A stretch of 64,000 bases of DNA, from positions 3,704 to 67,703 of the forward strand of contig JBNKWP010000018.1 of NCBI GenBank assembly GCA_050299835.1, written 5' to 3'. The position numbers and the translations under genes are program-made. Under the pieces are notes generated by a model. It saw only the letters and a program-made list of their open reading frames with translations, had not been told where the DNA came from and searched no databases. The stretch is from JAJDOD01 sp050299835 (GTDB taxonomy: Bacteria; Pseudomonadota; Alphaproteobacteria; Rhodobacterales; Rhodobacteraceae). This document shows, piece after piece, positions 33,790 to 42,570 of the stretch. Numbering within the stretch: position 1 is the first letter of the stretch; every line of letters starts with the position of its first letter.

Positions 33790-34485
33790 ATGACGAAATC
33801 TGTCTCCGAGACACTTGTAGGGCTCGATGAACAACTTCGAGAGCGCTATGATCCACTCGGGTCGGTAGAAGGTGAAAATGGCGCATACCAAACTGGACAT
33901 GTGCCCCATGTCGCTCCCTATGCATATCTTTGTTCACGCTATGCCGGGTTGGATGACGACGGATTGCGAGACGCCGAAAGTGAGGCCGAACGGTACATAC
34001 CCGAGCCGTATCAAGAGCTTCTTCGACACATGAACGGAGCAAGAATTTTGGGAGTCTCTTTGCACGGCGGGATTGGTGGATCAGTCAATAGATCAGGAGT
34101 TGGGATCGGACAACCGATCAGCATTTGGTATCAGAACGCTGTTGAACGTCCCAACTACATACCGCAAGGGCATCTGGGTATTGGCGCAATCAATGGCGAG
34201 TGGTCGTCTCAAGGGCACCTTTATCTGGCTTCGACCGGCGAGGTGGAATTGTACAACGCTAGGTTCGACATGATAGGAGCGCGTTGGACTTCACTGTCGG
34301 ATTTTCTGGAGGATGAAATCCCTCGACGGTTCTCGCTTTACGACGATGAAGGGCGTGAAATCGAAAAATCAAAACGCCTTCCGGGCGACACGGAAGACTG
34401 GGAACGCCTCGTCCAAGAGGCCGAGGACGAAGAGCCAAGTGACGGCCTTCTGAAGCGCACGCTCAGAAAGCTCCGCCGCAAATAA
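33790..34485 (+). CDS. SMI1/KNR4 (SUKH) family protein
   Basis: Cytoplasmic protein of 231 residues with the SUKH-type core (IPEPYQELLRHMNGARILG, then GSVNRSGVG...ISIWYQNA, and a C-terminal LSDFLEDEI). Members often serve as immunity proteins for contact-dependent or polymorphic toxins, but no toxin gene is adjacent. By eye the gene is much lower in GC than its neighbours and has different codon choice, which points to horizontal acquisition. The start ATG has only a weak ribosome binding site. C-terminal tail is Lys/Arg-rich. Confidence 0.78.
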   Translation: MTKSVSETLVGLDEQLRERYDPLGSVEGENGAYQTGHVPHVAPYAYLCSRYAGLDDDGLRDAESEAERYIPEPYQELLRHMNGARILGVSLHGGIGGSVNRSGVGIGQPISIWYQNAVERPNYIPQGHLGIGAINGEWSSQGHLYLASTGEVELYNARFDMIGARWTSLSDFLEDEIPRRFSLYDDEGREIEKSKRLPGDTEDWERLVQEAEDEEPSDGLLKRTLRKLRRK

Positions 34486-34727
34486 GCGGACACTCGTCGC
34501 TTTGCAGCGTCACGTAAGTAAGGACTCAAAGCCGCCTTTCGCCGCACCTGCAACTTTCGAAAATCGTGCCCCGGCGTGATGGCCTTCTCCCATGGCTTCC
34601 GTTCCAAAAATCTGCAACCGGGCAAAGCCGCTCCTATCCGGTTTTGAGCGAGCCGAAACGCCCGGAAGAACCGATTCCGATACGCCCGGAAATGCCCTAC
34701 CCTCCCACCGAAAGGGAGGACCACGAC

Positions 34728-35471
34728 ATGCGGCTACAGGGAAAGACGGCGCTGGTGACCGGAGCGGCCTCGGGCTTCGGGCGCGGCATTGCCGAACGCT
34801 TCGCGGCGGAAGGCGCGCGGGTGGCGGTGCTGGATCTCAACGGCGACGGGGCGCGGGCGGTGGCCAATGCTGTGGACGGCATTGCGCTTGAGGCGGATGT
34901 GCGCGACGGCGCGGCGGTCCAGATCGCGGTGGACGAGACCATCGAAGCGTTCGGGCGGATCGACATCCTTGTCAACAACGCGGGCTGGAGCCACCGCAAC
35001 CAGCCGATGACGGAGGTGGATCATGCCACCTTCCGCAAGGTGTTCGAGATCAATGTCGATTCCATCTACCACTTCACGCAGGCCATCGTGCCGCACTGGC
35101 GCGGGATCGGCGGGGGCGTGATGGTGAATATCGGCTCGACGGCGGGCATCAGCCCCCGCCCCGGCCTGACATGGTACAATGCGTCCAAGGGTGCGGTGAA
35201 CACGATGACGCGGTCGCTGGCGGCCGAACTGGCCCCTGACGGTATCCGGGTGAACGCGGTCGCCCCGGTGATGGGGGAAACCGCGCTTCTGGAGACCTTC
35301 ATGGGCGTGCCCGACACGCCGGAAAACCGCAAACGGTTCCTCGCGACGATCCCGATGGGGCGGCTTTCGACGCCCGAAGATATCGCTGGCGCGGCGCTCT
35401 ACCTTGCTTCCGATGACGCCGCACTCGTCACCGGCGTGATCCTGGAAGTGGACGGCGGGCGCACCATCTGA
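34728..35471 (+). CDS. SDR family NAD(P)-dependent oxidoreductase
   Basis: Short-chain dehydrogenase of 247 residues. Cofactor motif TGAASGFG (11-18), NNAG (83-86), catalytic S137, Y150 and K154 (WYNASK), C-terminal GVILEVDGGRTI. Resembles 3-oxoacyl-ACP reductase/glucose dehydrogenase-like SDRs; the substrate cannot be told. GGGAGG lies 8-9 bases before the ATG at 34728. Single gene, convergent with the AraC-type regulator. Confidence 0.9.
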   Translation: MRLQGKTALVTGAASGFGRGIAERFAAEGARVAVLDLNGDGARAVANAVDGIALEADVRDGAAVQIAVDETIEAFGRIDILVNNAGWSHRNQPMTEVDHATFRKVFEINVDSIYHFTQAIVPHWRGIGGGVMVNIGSTAGISPRPGLTWYNASKGAVNTMTRSLAAELAPDGIRVNAVAPVMGETALLETFMGVPDTPENRKRFLATIPMGRLSTPEDIAGAALYLASDDAALVTGVILEVDGGRTI

Positions 35472-35493
35472 GGGATGTCCGCCCGGCAAGGGT

Positions 35494-36342
35494 TCACGGG
35501 CGCGTCACCGGTATCCAGATCGAGACGCCGCCCGATTTGGTCATGTCGAACTCCGTCGAATAAAGCTCAAACTCCGGCCCCTCGCCCGGTGCGACGCCGG
35601 ACGAAGGCATCCATGTCTCAAAGATCGCGGCCCAGGTCTGGCTGATGGTGGAGATATGGCCCTCATGCTCAAACACCGCATATTCCCCGGCGGGCAACGT
35701 GAGTTCGTCGAGATCGGGAGCGTCGTTGGGGACATCGCTGTTGATCCCCACGAGATAGGTGAACGCATCGCCTTCGAACCCGTAGCACGCGCCGTAACAG
35801 GGCACCTCCGCCATGGCCTCCCCCATTTCCTGTGCCACCTCCTGCCATTGTTGGGGGATGCGGTGCCTGGTCTCCATCGTGTGGCGGCGCGCGCGTCCTC
35901 TCAGACGGATTTCCTTCAGTGTCTCGAAGCGGGCCGTGACCTGGAGCGGGGTCGTTGCGGGCATGGATATGGCCTCCTGTAATGCGATCGGGGTTTCGGG
36001 ATGGGATCTGATGTGGCTGGGCGAACAGCCGAACCGGTCACGGAAAGCCCGTGTAAAACCCTCATGGCTGTCATACCCGGCATCGAAGGCAATCTCGACG
36101 ATCTTGAGGTCGGTGGATCGCAGCGCCCGCGCCGCCTCTGTCAGCCGCCTTGCGCGGACATAGGCCATCGGCGCGACGCCGAGTGTAAGAGCGAAGGCGC
36201 GGGTCAGGTGAAAGGGGCTAACCCCTTCAGTTGATGCAAGCCCGGTCAGGGTCGGCGGGTCGTTCAAATGCGCCTCGATCCGCCAGAGGGTGCGGGCAAG
36301 AAGAGTCCGGGCTTCGGTTGTCATGGGCGTCATCTTCGTCAT
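35494..36342 (-). CDS. AraC family regulator with GyrI-like effector domain
   Basis: Regulator of 282 residues. The N-terminal part is a two-helix-turn-helix AraC domain (LASTEGVSPFHLTRAF, then IVEIAFDAGYDSHEGFTRAFRDRFG). The C-terminal part is a GyrI/Rob-like ligand-binding domain (CYGACYGFEGDAFTYLVG, LPAGEYAVFEHEG). This layout is like Rob or BltR-type drug sensors. Three in-frame ATGs lie within the first seven codons, so the exact start is open. Target genes are unknown. Confidence 0.9.
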   Translation of the reverse strand: MTKMTPMTTEARTLLARTLWRIEAHLNDPPTLTGLASTEGVSPFHLTRAFALTLGVAPMAYVRARRLTEAARALRSTDLKIVEIAFDAGYDSHEGFTRAFRDRFGCSPSHIRSHPETPIALQEAISMPATTPLQVTARFETLKEIRLRGRARRHTMETRHRIPQQWQEVAQEMGEAMAEVPCYGACYGFEGDAFTYLVGINSDVPNDAPDLDELTLPAGEYAVFEHEGHISTISQTWAAIFETWMPSSGVAPGEGPEFELYSTEFDMTKSGGVSIWIPVTRP

Positions 36343-36412
36343 ACGAACAGGTTAGCCTGCCCGCGCGACAACCGCTTGACGGAAATTGCGCGTGGCTTCC
36401 AGGCGGATGCAA

Positions 36413-37129
36413 TCAGAGCGGATGGCGCCTTGGCGCAAGGCCGGCTTGGAACCAGGTGACGAAACTCTCGATGGAAAAGACCGGCAGTCCGGTCGCGGCG
36501 CGGATATCGGCGGCATAGGGCACCATGTTGGTGCATTCCAGAACCAGCGCACCCAGGTCGGGATGGTCTGCCACCATGGCCTTCGCGGCGGCCACGTTGT
36601 CTGCCCGCGCGGCCTCCACATCCAGTTCCATCTCGTTGCCAAGAATCGCGCGGGTAAACTCAGAACCGCCTTCGGTGCTGCCGATGGGCGTGCCCGCCGG
36701 CACACCGGCGGCGTCCAGATGCTCCGCCGTCAGGGTGCTGGCGCTGATGGTAAGAATGCCCGCGCGTTTGCCTTCGGGCAGCAATCGATTCACCAGCTCT
36801 ACCTGCATCAACGAGGACGTGGCGACCGGCACCGGAACCGCCGCCTGCAACTCGGCCTGCATCAGCGACAGGAACCCGCAATTGGTTGTAATCCCGTCAA
36901 CACCGTCGGCCACGAGGTCTCGCGCGGCCTCGATGAAATGGGGCAACATGCCCCGCGCGCCCTGTCGCACCACCAGATCCGGCGAGGCTCCGCGCACAAT
37001 CCGGTAATGCACCGGAAACGGCCATGTCAGCGCATTGCCCATATCGCCGGGAATGCGCGGGAACCGGGCGTCGAGCATCAGGATGCCCACGCTCGCGCCG
37101 TAGATTGCCTTGCCGCCCTGCACCTTCAT
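36413..37129 (-). CDS. Aspartate/glutamate racemase superfamily protein
   Basis: Cofactor-independent racemase/isomerase family enzyme of 238 residues. The two catalytic cysteines expected for the fold are in TTNCGFLS and LECTNMVPYA. The start MKVQGGKA at 37129 has GAGGTG upstream and is chosen over a longer frame that runs into the divergent gene. Divergent from a D-amino-acid-dehydrogenase-like gene and TRAP transporter, suggesting amino-acid enantiomer conversion. Maleate isomerase or hydantoin racemase activity is also possible for this superfamily. Confidence 0.85.
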   Translation of the reverse strand: MKVQGGKAIYGASVGILMLDARFPRIPGDMGNALTWPFPVHYRIVRGASPDLVVRQGARGMLPHFIEAARDLVADGVDGITTNCGFLSLMQAELQAAVPVPVATSSLMQVELVNRLLPEGKRAGILTISASTLTAEHLDAAGVPAGTPIGSTEGGSEFTRAILGNEMELDVEAARADNVAAAKAMVADHPDLGALVLECTNMVPYAADIRAATGLPVFSIESFVTWFQAGLAPRRHPL

Positions 37130-37296
37130 GCCGCACCTCTTGCCAGTCCGCCGGATATTGACGGAGCTTGCCGGGGTTTCCAAGATGCGGAGATGAGGCA
37201 TCCGGCAGGCAAAGGTGCGAAGGAACCGTTTCTTTACCGGCTTGAGGCAAGTCTCCACAGCAAGCGCGGGCCGGACCCGCAGAACGGGGCCGCAGC

Positions 37297-38538
37297 ATGA
37301 GCCATGTCGCAATCATCGGAGCCGGGATCGTCGGCGTCTCCACCGCGATCTGGTTGCAGCGCGACGGCCACCGGGTGACGCTGATCGACCGCGCCGGTCC
37401 CGGCGAAGGCGCAAGTTTCGGCAATGGCGGGGTGCTGGCCAGTTGCGCGATGGTGCCGGTGACGGGTCCGGGTCTGCTGCGAAAAGCGCCGGGGATGCTG
37501 CTCGATCCCAATCAGCCGCTGTTCCTGAAATGGGGTTACCTGCCGAAACTCCTGCCCTGGCTCCGCCGCTACCTGTCCCATGCGAACGAGGCCGATACCC
37601 GCCGCATCGCCAACGCCATCGCGGGCGTCGTCGGCGACAGCCTGTCCGAGCATCAGGCATTGGCCGAAGGCACCGGCGCGGCCAAGTGGATCGTGCCGTC
37701 GGATTACCTCTACCTCTACCGCGACCGCGCCGCCTTTGAAGCCGATGCGCTGCCTTGGGAGATCCGCAAGTCGCATGGCATATCCTGGGAAGAAATCGAA
37801 GGCCCGGCACTCCGGGCCTATGATCGCATCTTCTCACCCGATCAGGTCTTTGCGGTGAAAATGCCCGATCACGGCCGCATCGCGGACCCCGGTCGCTACG
37901 TCAAGGCGCTGGCCGCGCATGTTGAAGACGAAGGCGGCGATGTGGTGACCGGCGATGTCGCGGGGTTTCTCCGCGATGCCGACCGGATCACCGGCGTCAG
38001 GATCGGCGACAGCACGCTGGACGCCGACGCCGTGGTGCTGGCCACCGGAGCCTGGTCCGGTCCGCTGTCGAAGGAACTGGGCCTCTCCGTCCCGCTGGAA
38101 AGCGAACGCGGCTATCACGTCGAGCTTTGGGAGCCGTCCGCCATGCCGCGCGCGCCCGTCATGATCGCGGGGGCCAAATTCGTGGCCACGCCGATGGACG
38201 GCCGCCTCCGCCTTGCGGGCATCGTCGAACTGGGCGGGCTCGACGCCCCTCCCTCCCGCGCGCCTTTCGATCTGCTTCGCCGCGCCGCCCGCGCCGCCAT
38301 GCCGGGCCTGACCTGGGCGCGGGAGACGGAATGGATGGGCCACCGCCCGGCGCCTGCCGACTCGATCCCGGTGATCGGCGCTGTCCCCGGTCTTACCGGT
38401 GCCTATACTGCGTTCGGCCACCACCATATCGGCCTGACATCGGGCCCAAAAACCGGGCGTTTGCTGGCTCAACTGATTTCGGGGCGACAACCAAACCTTG
38501 ACCTCGGGGTCTATTCCCCCGCACGCTTCAAGACATAA
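37297..38538 (+). CDS. FAD-dependent oxidoreductase, D-amino acid dehydrogenase-like
   Basis: DadA-type flavoenzyme of 413 residues. N-terminal FAD-binding motif IIGAGIVGVSTAIWLQRDG, the DadA-like GNGGVLASCAMVPVTGPG segment, and the C-terminal FAD-contacting stretch YTAFGHHHIGLTSGPKTG. It should oxidise an amino acid (D-form or cyclic imino acid) to the oxo/imino acid, passing electrons to the respiratory chain. First gene of an operon with a TRAP transporter, which probably imports its substrate. Confidence 0.9.
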   Translation: MSHVAIIGAGIVGVSTAIWLQRDGHRVTLIDRAGPGEGASFGNGGVLASCAMVPVTGPGLLRKAPGMLLDPNQPLFLKWGYLPKLLPWLRRYLSHANEADTRRIANAIAGVVGDSLSEHQALAEGTGAAKWIVPSDYLYLYRDRAAFEADALPWEIRKSHGISWEEIEGPALRAYDRIFSPDQVFAVKMPDHGRIADPGRYVKALAAHVEDEGGDVVTGDVAGFLRDADRITGVRIGDSTLDADAVVLATGAWSGPLSKELGLSVPLESERGYHVELWEPSAMPRAPVMIAGAKFVATPMDGRLRLAGIVELGGLDAPPSRAPFDLLRRAARAAMPGLTWARETEWMGHRPAPADSIPVIGAVPGLTGAYTAFGHHHIGLTSGPKTGRLLAQLISGRQPNLDLGVYSPARFKT

Positions 38539-38558
38539 AAAACGTCAGGGAGACTGAA

Positions 38559-39536
38559 ATGACCAAATTCGCCACGTTGATGGCCTCTGCCGCCATCGCC
38601 ACAACCGCGGCCCTGCCTGCCTTCGCCGAGACTTGGGATATGCCTCTGGCCTATTCCGCGTCCAACTTTCACTCGGAAAACGCCGCGCGCTTCGGAGAAT
38701 GCGTGACCGCCGGCACGGATGGTGAGATCGAGATCGTAACCCATCCGTCGGGTTCGCTCTTCGCGGGTGCCGACATCAAACGCGCCGTGCAGACCGGACA
38801 GGTCAATATCGGCGAACGGCTGCTGTCGGGCCACCAGAACGAGAACGCGCTCTTCGGCTTCGACAGCGTGCCCTTCCTCGCCACTTCCTTCGAGGCTTCG
38901 GGCAAGCTCTACGAGGCTGCCAAGCCCAAGATCGAAGCGCTGCTAGAAGAGCAGAACCTGACGCTGCTTTACGCCGTTCCCTGGCCGCCGCAGGGCCTCT
39001 ACTTCCGCGATGAGGTGAAGTCGGTCGAGGATATGGCAGGCATCAAGTTTCGGTCCTACAACAACGCCACTTCGCGGCTGGCGGAACTGACGGGCATGCT
39101 GCCGGTCACCATCGAAGCCGCCGAGATCAGCCAGGCTTTCGCCACCGGCGTGGCCGACAGCATGATCTCGTCGGGCGCTACGGGTTATGACCGCAAAGTC
39201 TGGGAATCGCTCAACTATTTCTACGAGGTCGATGCCTGGCTGCCCTATAACTATGTCTTCGTGAACTCGGACGCCTGGAACGGTCTGGACGAGGCCACAC
39301 AGACAGTGTTCCGCGACTGCGCCGCCACCGCCACGGCGGAAGGGCTGGAAGCCTCCATCGCCTACACCAACTTCACGCTCGACGGTCTGCGCGAAGGCGG
39401 GATGACGGTCGGCAAGGCCTCCGACGAATTGGTCGAGGGGCTGAAGGAAATCGGCGAGACCATGACCGCCGAATGGCTCGAAGCCGCGGGAGATGACGGC
39501 GCTGCCATCGTCGATAGCTTCAAGGCCATGCAGTAA
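38559..39536 (+). CDS. dctP: TRAP transporter substrate-binding protein DctP
   Basis: Periplasmic binding protein of 325 residues with a Sec signal peptide ending PAFAETWD. Family blocks: GSLFAGADIKRAVQTGQ, LYFRDEVKSVEDMAGIKFRS with the conserved ligand-binding arginine, and FATGVADSM. Placed 20 bases after the flavoenzyme, so the ligand is likely an amino acid or a related acid. A G/C hairpin follows its stop. Confidence 0.93.
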   Translation: MTKFATLMASAAIATTAALPAFAETWDMPLAYSASNFHSENAARFGECVTAGTDGEIEIVTHPSGSLFAGADIKRAVQTGQVNIGERLLSGHQNENALFGFDSVPFLATSFEASGKLYEAAKPKIEALLEEQNLTLLYAVPWPPQGLYFRDEVKSVEDMAGIKFRSYNNATSRLAELTGMLPVTIEAAEISQAFATGVADSMISSGATGYDRKVWESLNYFYEVDAWLPYNYVFVNSDAWNGLDEATQTVFRDCAATATAEGLEASIAYTNFTLDGLREGGMTVGKASDELVEGLKEIGETMTAEWLEAAGDDGAAIVDSFKAMQ

Positions 39537-39544
39537 GAACCAAA

Positions 39545-39568
39545 GGGGGCGGCATGATGGCCGCCCCC
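39545..39568 (+). terminator. Hairpin after dctP
   Basis: Nine-bp stem GGGGGCGGC/GCCGCCCCC with a six-base loop, 9 bases after the dctP stop; no T-run follows. Probably an mRNA 3'-end stabiliser or partial terminator that keeps the binding protein above the permeases, like the hairpins after the other dctP in this window. Confidence 0.55.
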
Positions 39569-39604
39569 GTCCCCCCCGATCCGGAAATTTCGAATCAAAT
39601 TGTC

Positions 39605-39652
39605 CATTATCGGCCCGTAAATATCCCGGGGGCCTTGGGGGCAGCGCCCCCA
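39605..39652. repeat. Dispersed intergenic repeat, copy 1
   Basis: Unit beginning CATTATCGGCCC, then AAATATCCCGGGGG, ending in TGGGGGC-AGC-GCCCCCA, a 7-bp hairpin. A second copy with the same three blocks is at 63924-63970. It lies between dctP and dctQ. Confidence 0.8.
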
Positions 39653-39684
39653 GACGGAAGAGCCCCGTATCGAAGGTCCCCAAC

Positions 39685-40197
39685 ATGCGCGCGCTCAGAA
39701 AAACACTCGACACGCTCTACACGGTCTCCGGCATCGCGGCGGCCCTCTGCCTGATTGCCATTCTCGCCCTGATCGTCCTGCAGATGCTGGCGCGCTGGAC
39801 GGGCGAGGTCTTTCCCGGCGCGCCCGATTACGCGGGCTATGCCATGGCCTCGGCGAGCTTCCTCGCCTTCGCCAGTGCGCTGAACACGGGCGCACATATC
39901 CGCGTGTCGATCCTCGTCAACGCGGTCGGACCAGGGCTGAGACGGCTCGTCAACATCTGGTGTTTCAGCATCGGTGCTCTGACCGCCTGGTATATCAGCT
40001 ACTACGCCTGGCGCTTCGTCAGCTTCAGCTACAAGTTCAATGATATATCACAAGGGCAGGACAAGACCGCGCTCTGGATACCCCAATCCGTCATGCTCTT
40101 CGGCACGGTCGTTTTCGCCATCGCGCTGACCGATCACCTGCTGCGCCTGATATTCCAGGGCGATCACGGCATCGAACAGAACGCGGTAGGGGAATAG
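39685..40197 (+). CDS. dctQ: TRAP transporter small permease DctQ
   Basis: Membrane protein of 170 residues with four hydrophobic segments (about residues 12-32, 50-68, 88-110 and 132-152), the small TRAP membrane subunit. The conserved HIRV element follows segment 2 (NTGAHIRVSIL). Start MRALRKTL at 39685, with GAAGGT upstream; the longer open frame upstream covers the repeat. Four bases before dctM. Confidence 0.92.
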   Translation: MRALRKTLDTLYTVSGIAAALCLIAILALIVLQMLARWTGEVFPGAPDYAGYAMASASFLAFASALNTGAHIRVSILVNAVGPGLRRLVNIWCFSIGALTAWYISYYAWRFVSFSYKFNDISQGQDKTALWIPQSVMLFGTVVFAIALTDHLLRLIFQGDHGIEQNAVGE

Positions 40198-40201
40198 GCG
40201 C

Positions 40202-41512
40202 ATGGGCGATCTGCACATCATCATCCTTTTCGTCTTCGTCCTGTTTCTCCTCCTCGGCACCGGCGTCTGGGTCGGCCTTGCGCTGGTGGGCGTCGCCTGG
40301 GTCGGCATGGAACTCTTCACCACCCGGCCCGTGGGCGACGTGATGCTGACCACGATCTGGTCGGCCTCTTCCTCGTGGACGCTGACGGCCCTGCCACTCT
40401 TCATCTGGATGGGAGAGATCCTCTACCGAACGCGATTGTCCGAAGACATGTTCCGTGGCCTCGCGCCCTGGATGTCGGGCCTGCCCGGCGGGCTGGTCCA
40501 CACCAATATCGTCGGCTGCACCGTCTTCGCCGCCGTCTCCGGCTCCTCCGCCGCCACGCTGACCACGGTCGGCAAGATGTCGATCCCCGAGCTTCGCAAG
40601 CGCAACTATCCCGAGCGCATGGTCATCGGCACATTGGCGGGCGCTGCGACACTGGGCCTGATGATCCCGCCGTCGCTGACGCTGATCGTCTATGGCGTGA
40701 CGATCAACGAGAGCATCTCCAAGCTCTTCTTCGCCGGCATCCTGCCCGGCCTCGTGCTGGCATGCATGTTCATGGCCTATGTTGCGGTGATGTCGCGGAT
40801 GTCGTCGAATTGGAACCCCGATGCCGAACCGCCCATGACCTTTGGTCAGCGCATCGCCAATTCCCGTTTCCTGATCCCGGTCTTCCTGCTGATCTCGGTC
40901 GTCATCGGCTCGATGTACCTGGGCTATGCCACCGCGACCGAAGCCGCGGCCTTTGGCGTGATCGGCGGGTTGGTGCTGGCGGCCTCGCAGGGCTCGCTCA
41001 CCTGGAAGAGCTTCTCCCAAAGCCTGATGGGGGCGACCCGCACCTCGGCCATGATCGCGCTGATCCTGGCGGGCGCGGCCTTCCTGTCGCTCGCCATGGG
41101 CTTCACCGGCCTGCCCCGCGGACTGGCGGATCTGATTGCAAAGATGGAACTCAGCCGCTTCGAACTCCTGATGGTCCTTTTGGTCTTCTACATCATCCTC
41201 GGCATGTTCCTCGACGGAATCTCCTCGGTGGTCCTGACAATGGCCGTGGTCGAACCGATGATCCGCGATGCCGGGATCGACCTGATCTGGTTCGGTATCT
41301 TCATCGTCGTGGTGGTCGAAATGGCCCAGATCACACCACCCATTGGCTTCAATCTCTTCGTGTTGCAGGGCATGACCCATCACGAGATGGGCTTCATCGC
41401 CCGCGCCGCCTTCCCGATGTTCCTGATCATGGTGCTGATGGTCTTCGTCCTGATCGCCTTCCCCGAACTGGCGACATGGCTGCCCGACAACATCCGCAAG
41501 GGGCCGGGATGA
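40202..41512 (+). CDS. dctM: TRAP transporter large permease DctM
   Basis: Membrane protein of 436 residues with 12-13 hydrophobic segments. Family blocks: GLPGGLVHTNIVGCTVFAAV, GSSAATLTTVGKMSIPEL, GLMIPPSLTLIVYG, and the C-terminal MAQITPPIGFNLFVLQG. Works with the preceding DctQ and DctP. Its stop overlaps the start of the next membrane protein gene by ATGA. Confidence 0.95.
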   Translation: MGDLHIIILFVFVLFLLLGTGVWVGLALVGVAWVGMELFTTRPVGDVMLTTIWSASSSWTLTALPLFIWMGEILYRTRLSEDMFRGLAPWMSGLPGGLVHTNIVGCTVFAAVSGSSAATLTTVGKMSIPELRKRNYPERMVIGTLAGAATLGLMIPPSLTLIVYGVTINESISKLFFAGILPGLVLACMFMAYVAVMSRMSSNWNPDAEPPMTFGQRIANSRFLIPVFLLISVVIGSMYLGYATATEAAAFGVIGGLVLAASQGSLTWKSFSQSLMGATRTSAMIALILAGAAFLSLAMGFTGLPRGLADLIAKMELSRFELLMVLLVFYIILGMFLDGISSVVLTMAVVEPMIRDAGIDLIWFGIFIVVVVEMAQITPPIGFNLFVLQGMTHHEMGFIARAAFPMFLIMVLMVFVLIAFPELATWLPDNIRKGPG

Positions 41513-42414
41513 TCCACGCCCTCGGCCTCATCGGCCGGTACGGCCGGTGGAGCCTGATCGCGGGGCTGCTGGCAGGTCTCACCCTGCCCGACCTGGCCCT
41601 GACGCTGAAAGAGTGGCTGCCGCACATGATTGCGGCGCTTCTCTTTGTCAGTGCCTATCGGATCGGGCCTCGCGCCACCTTGGGAACGCGATTGGACGCC
41701 CGCCAAAGCCTGATCCGCGCCCTGATATATCAGCTCGCGGCCCCGCTGCTGGCGCTCGCGGCGCTGTATCTTCTTGGCTGGGCGACAACGCTTCCCGGTA
41801 TTGCACTGGTCCTTGTCCTTGCCGCGCCGTCGATCACCGGTGCCCCGAGCTTTGCCATCCTCATGGGCCATGACCCCACGCGTGCGATGAGGCTTCTGCT
41901 TCTGGGAACGGCAGTTTTCCCCCTGACCGTGATCCCGGTCTTTCTGGCGCTTCCGGCCATTCCCACGATTGCAGCAGTCCTCGCAGGCGCTGGGCGCCTC
42001 CTTGCGGTCATTGCATTCGCGGTCGGATTGGCCTTCCTGCTGCGCCGCGACCGGGTTCTGACGAAAGAGAAAACGCAAGCGCTCGACGGAATTGCGGCGA
42101 TCCTGCTCGGCGTGCTGGTGATCGGTCTGATGTCGGCCATGGGACCAGCGCTGACAGAACGTCCGGGACAGCTTGCTCTCTGGCTTTGCTTCGCGCTGGC
42201 CGTGAATTTTGGGCTGCAAATCCTGGCCTACCGCTCCGACCCTTGGCCCGATACTGGAGCCGCCATCGTCGCGGGCAATCGAAACATCGCGCTCTTTCTC
42301 GTCGCGCTGCCGCAGGGTCTGACCGACCAGCTTCTGCTGTTCATCGGCTGCTACCAGATCCCGATGTATCTCACGCCGATCGCGATGCGACAGCTCTACC
42401 GGTCAAACGCTTAG
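41509..42414 (+). CDS. Polytopic membrane protein, BASS-like transporter
   Basis: Protein of 301 residues with 9-10 hydrophobic segments. The layout and two motifs (APSITGAPSFAILMG in the middle, AAIVAGNRNIALFLVALP near the end) resemble the bile acid:sodium symporter (BASS) fold. The start overlaps the dctM stop (ATGA), so it is translationally coupled to a complete TRAP transporter, which is unusual. It may export a product or import a second substrate. Family assignment is moderate. Confidence 0.7.
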   Translation: MIHALGLIGRYGRWSLIAGLLAGLTLPDLALTLKEWLPHMIAALLFVSAYRIGPRATLGTRLDARQSLIRALIYQLAAPLLALAALYLLGWATTLPGIALVLVLAAPSITGAPSFAILMGHDPTRAMRLLLLGTAVFPLTVIPVFLALPAIPTIAAVLAGAGRLLAVIAFAVGLAFLLRRDRVLTKEKTQALDGIAAILLGVLVIGLMSAMGPALTERPGQLALWLCFALAVNFGLQILAYRSDPWPDTGAAIVAGNRNIALFLVALPQGLTDQLLLFIGCYQIPMYLTPIAMRQLYRSNA

Positions 42415-42570
42415 CCACTCCGGTGTCTGCAGGCGTTTGCGACGCCCGAACAGCACCGAAAATATGAATTCGACGGGTCTGATCTCAGCCATTTCACTGT
42501 CCCCACGCCACTTTGCAGGGGCTGATTAGGCGATTCCCGTCTCAGATTTGTGACGCTGGGCGCCGGGGGA

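Noticed and set aside
34486..34727. Intergenic stretch before the SDR gene, suspected remnant of a repeat or mobile element
   Set aside because: Contains a decayed-looking segment near GCGGACACTCG, but no terminal repeats, transposase remnant or second copy could be shown in this window.
40091..41383. 430-codon minus-strand frame opposite dctM
   Set aside because: Asp/His/Gln-rich shadow composition, typical of antisense of membrane protein genes.
42403..42492. 29-codon minus-strand frame MAEIRPVEFIFSVLFGRRKR... ending inside the BASS-like gene
   Set aside because: Plausible composition, but the ribosome binding site is weak, it overlaps the convergent gene end and no family is recognised; not enough to call a gene.
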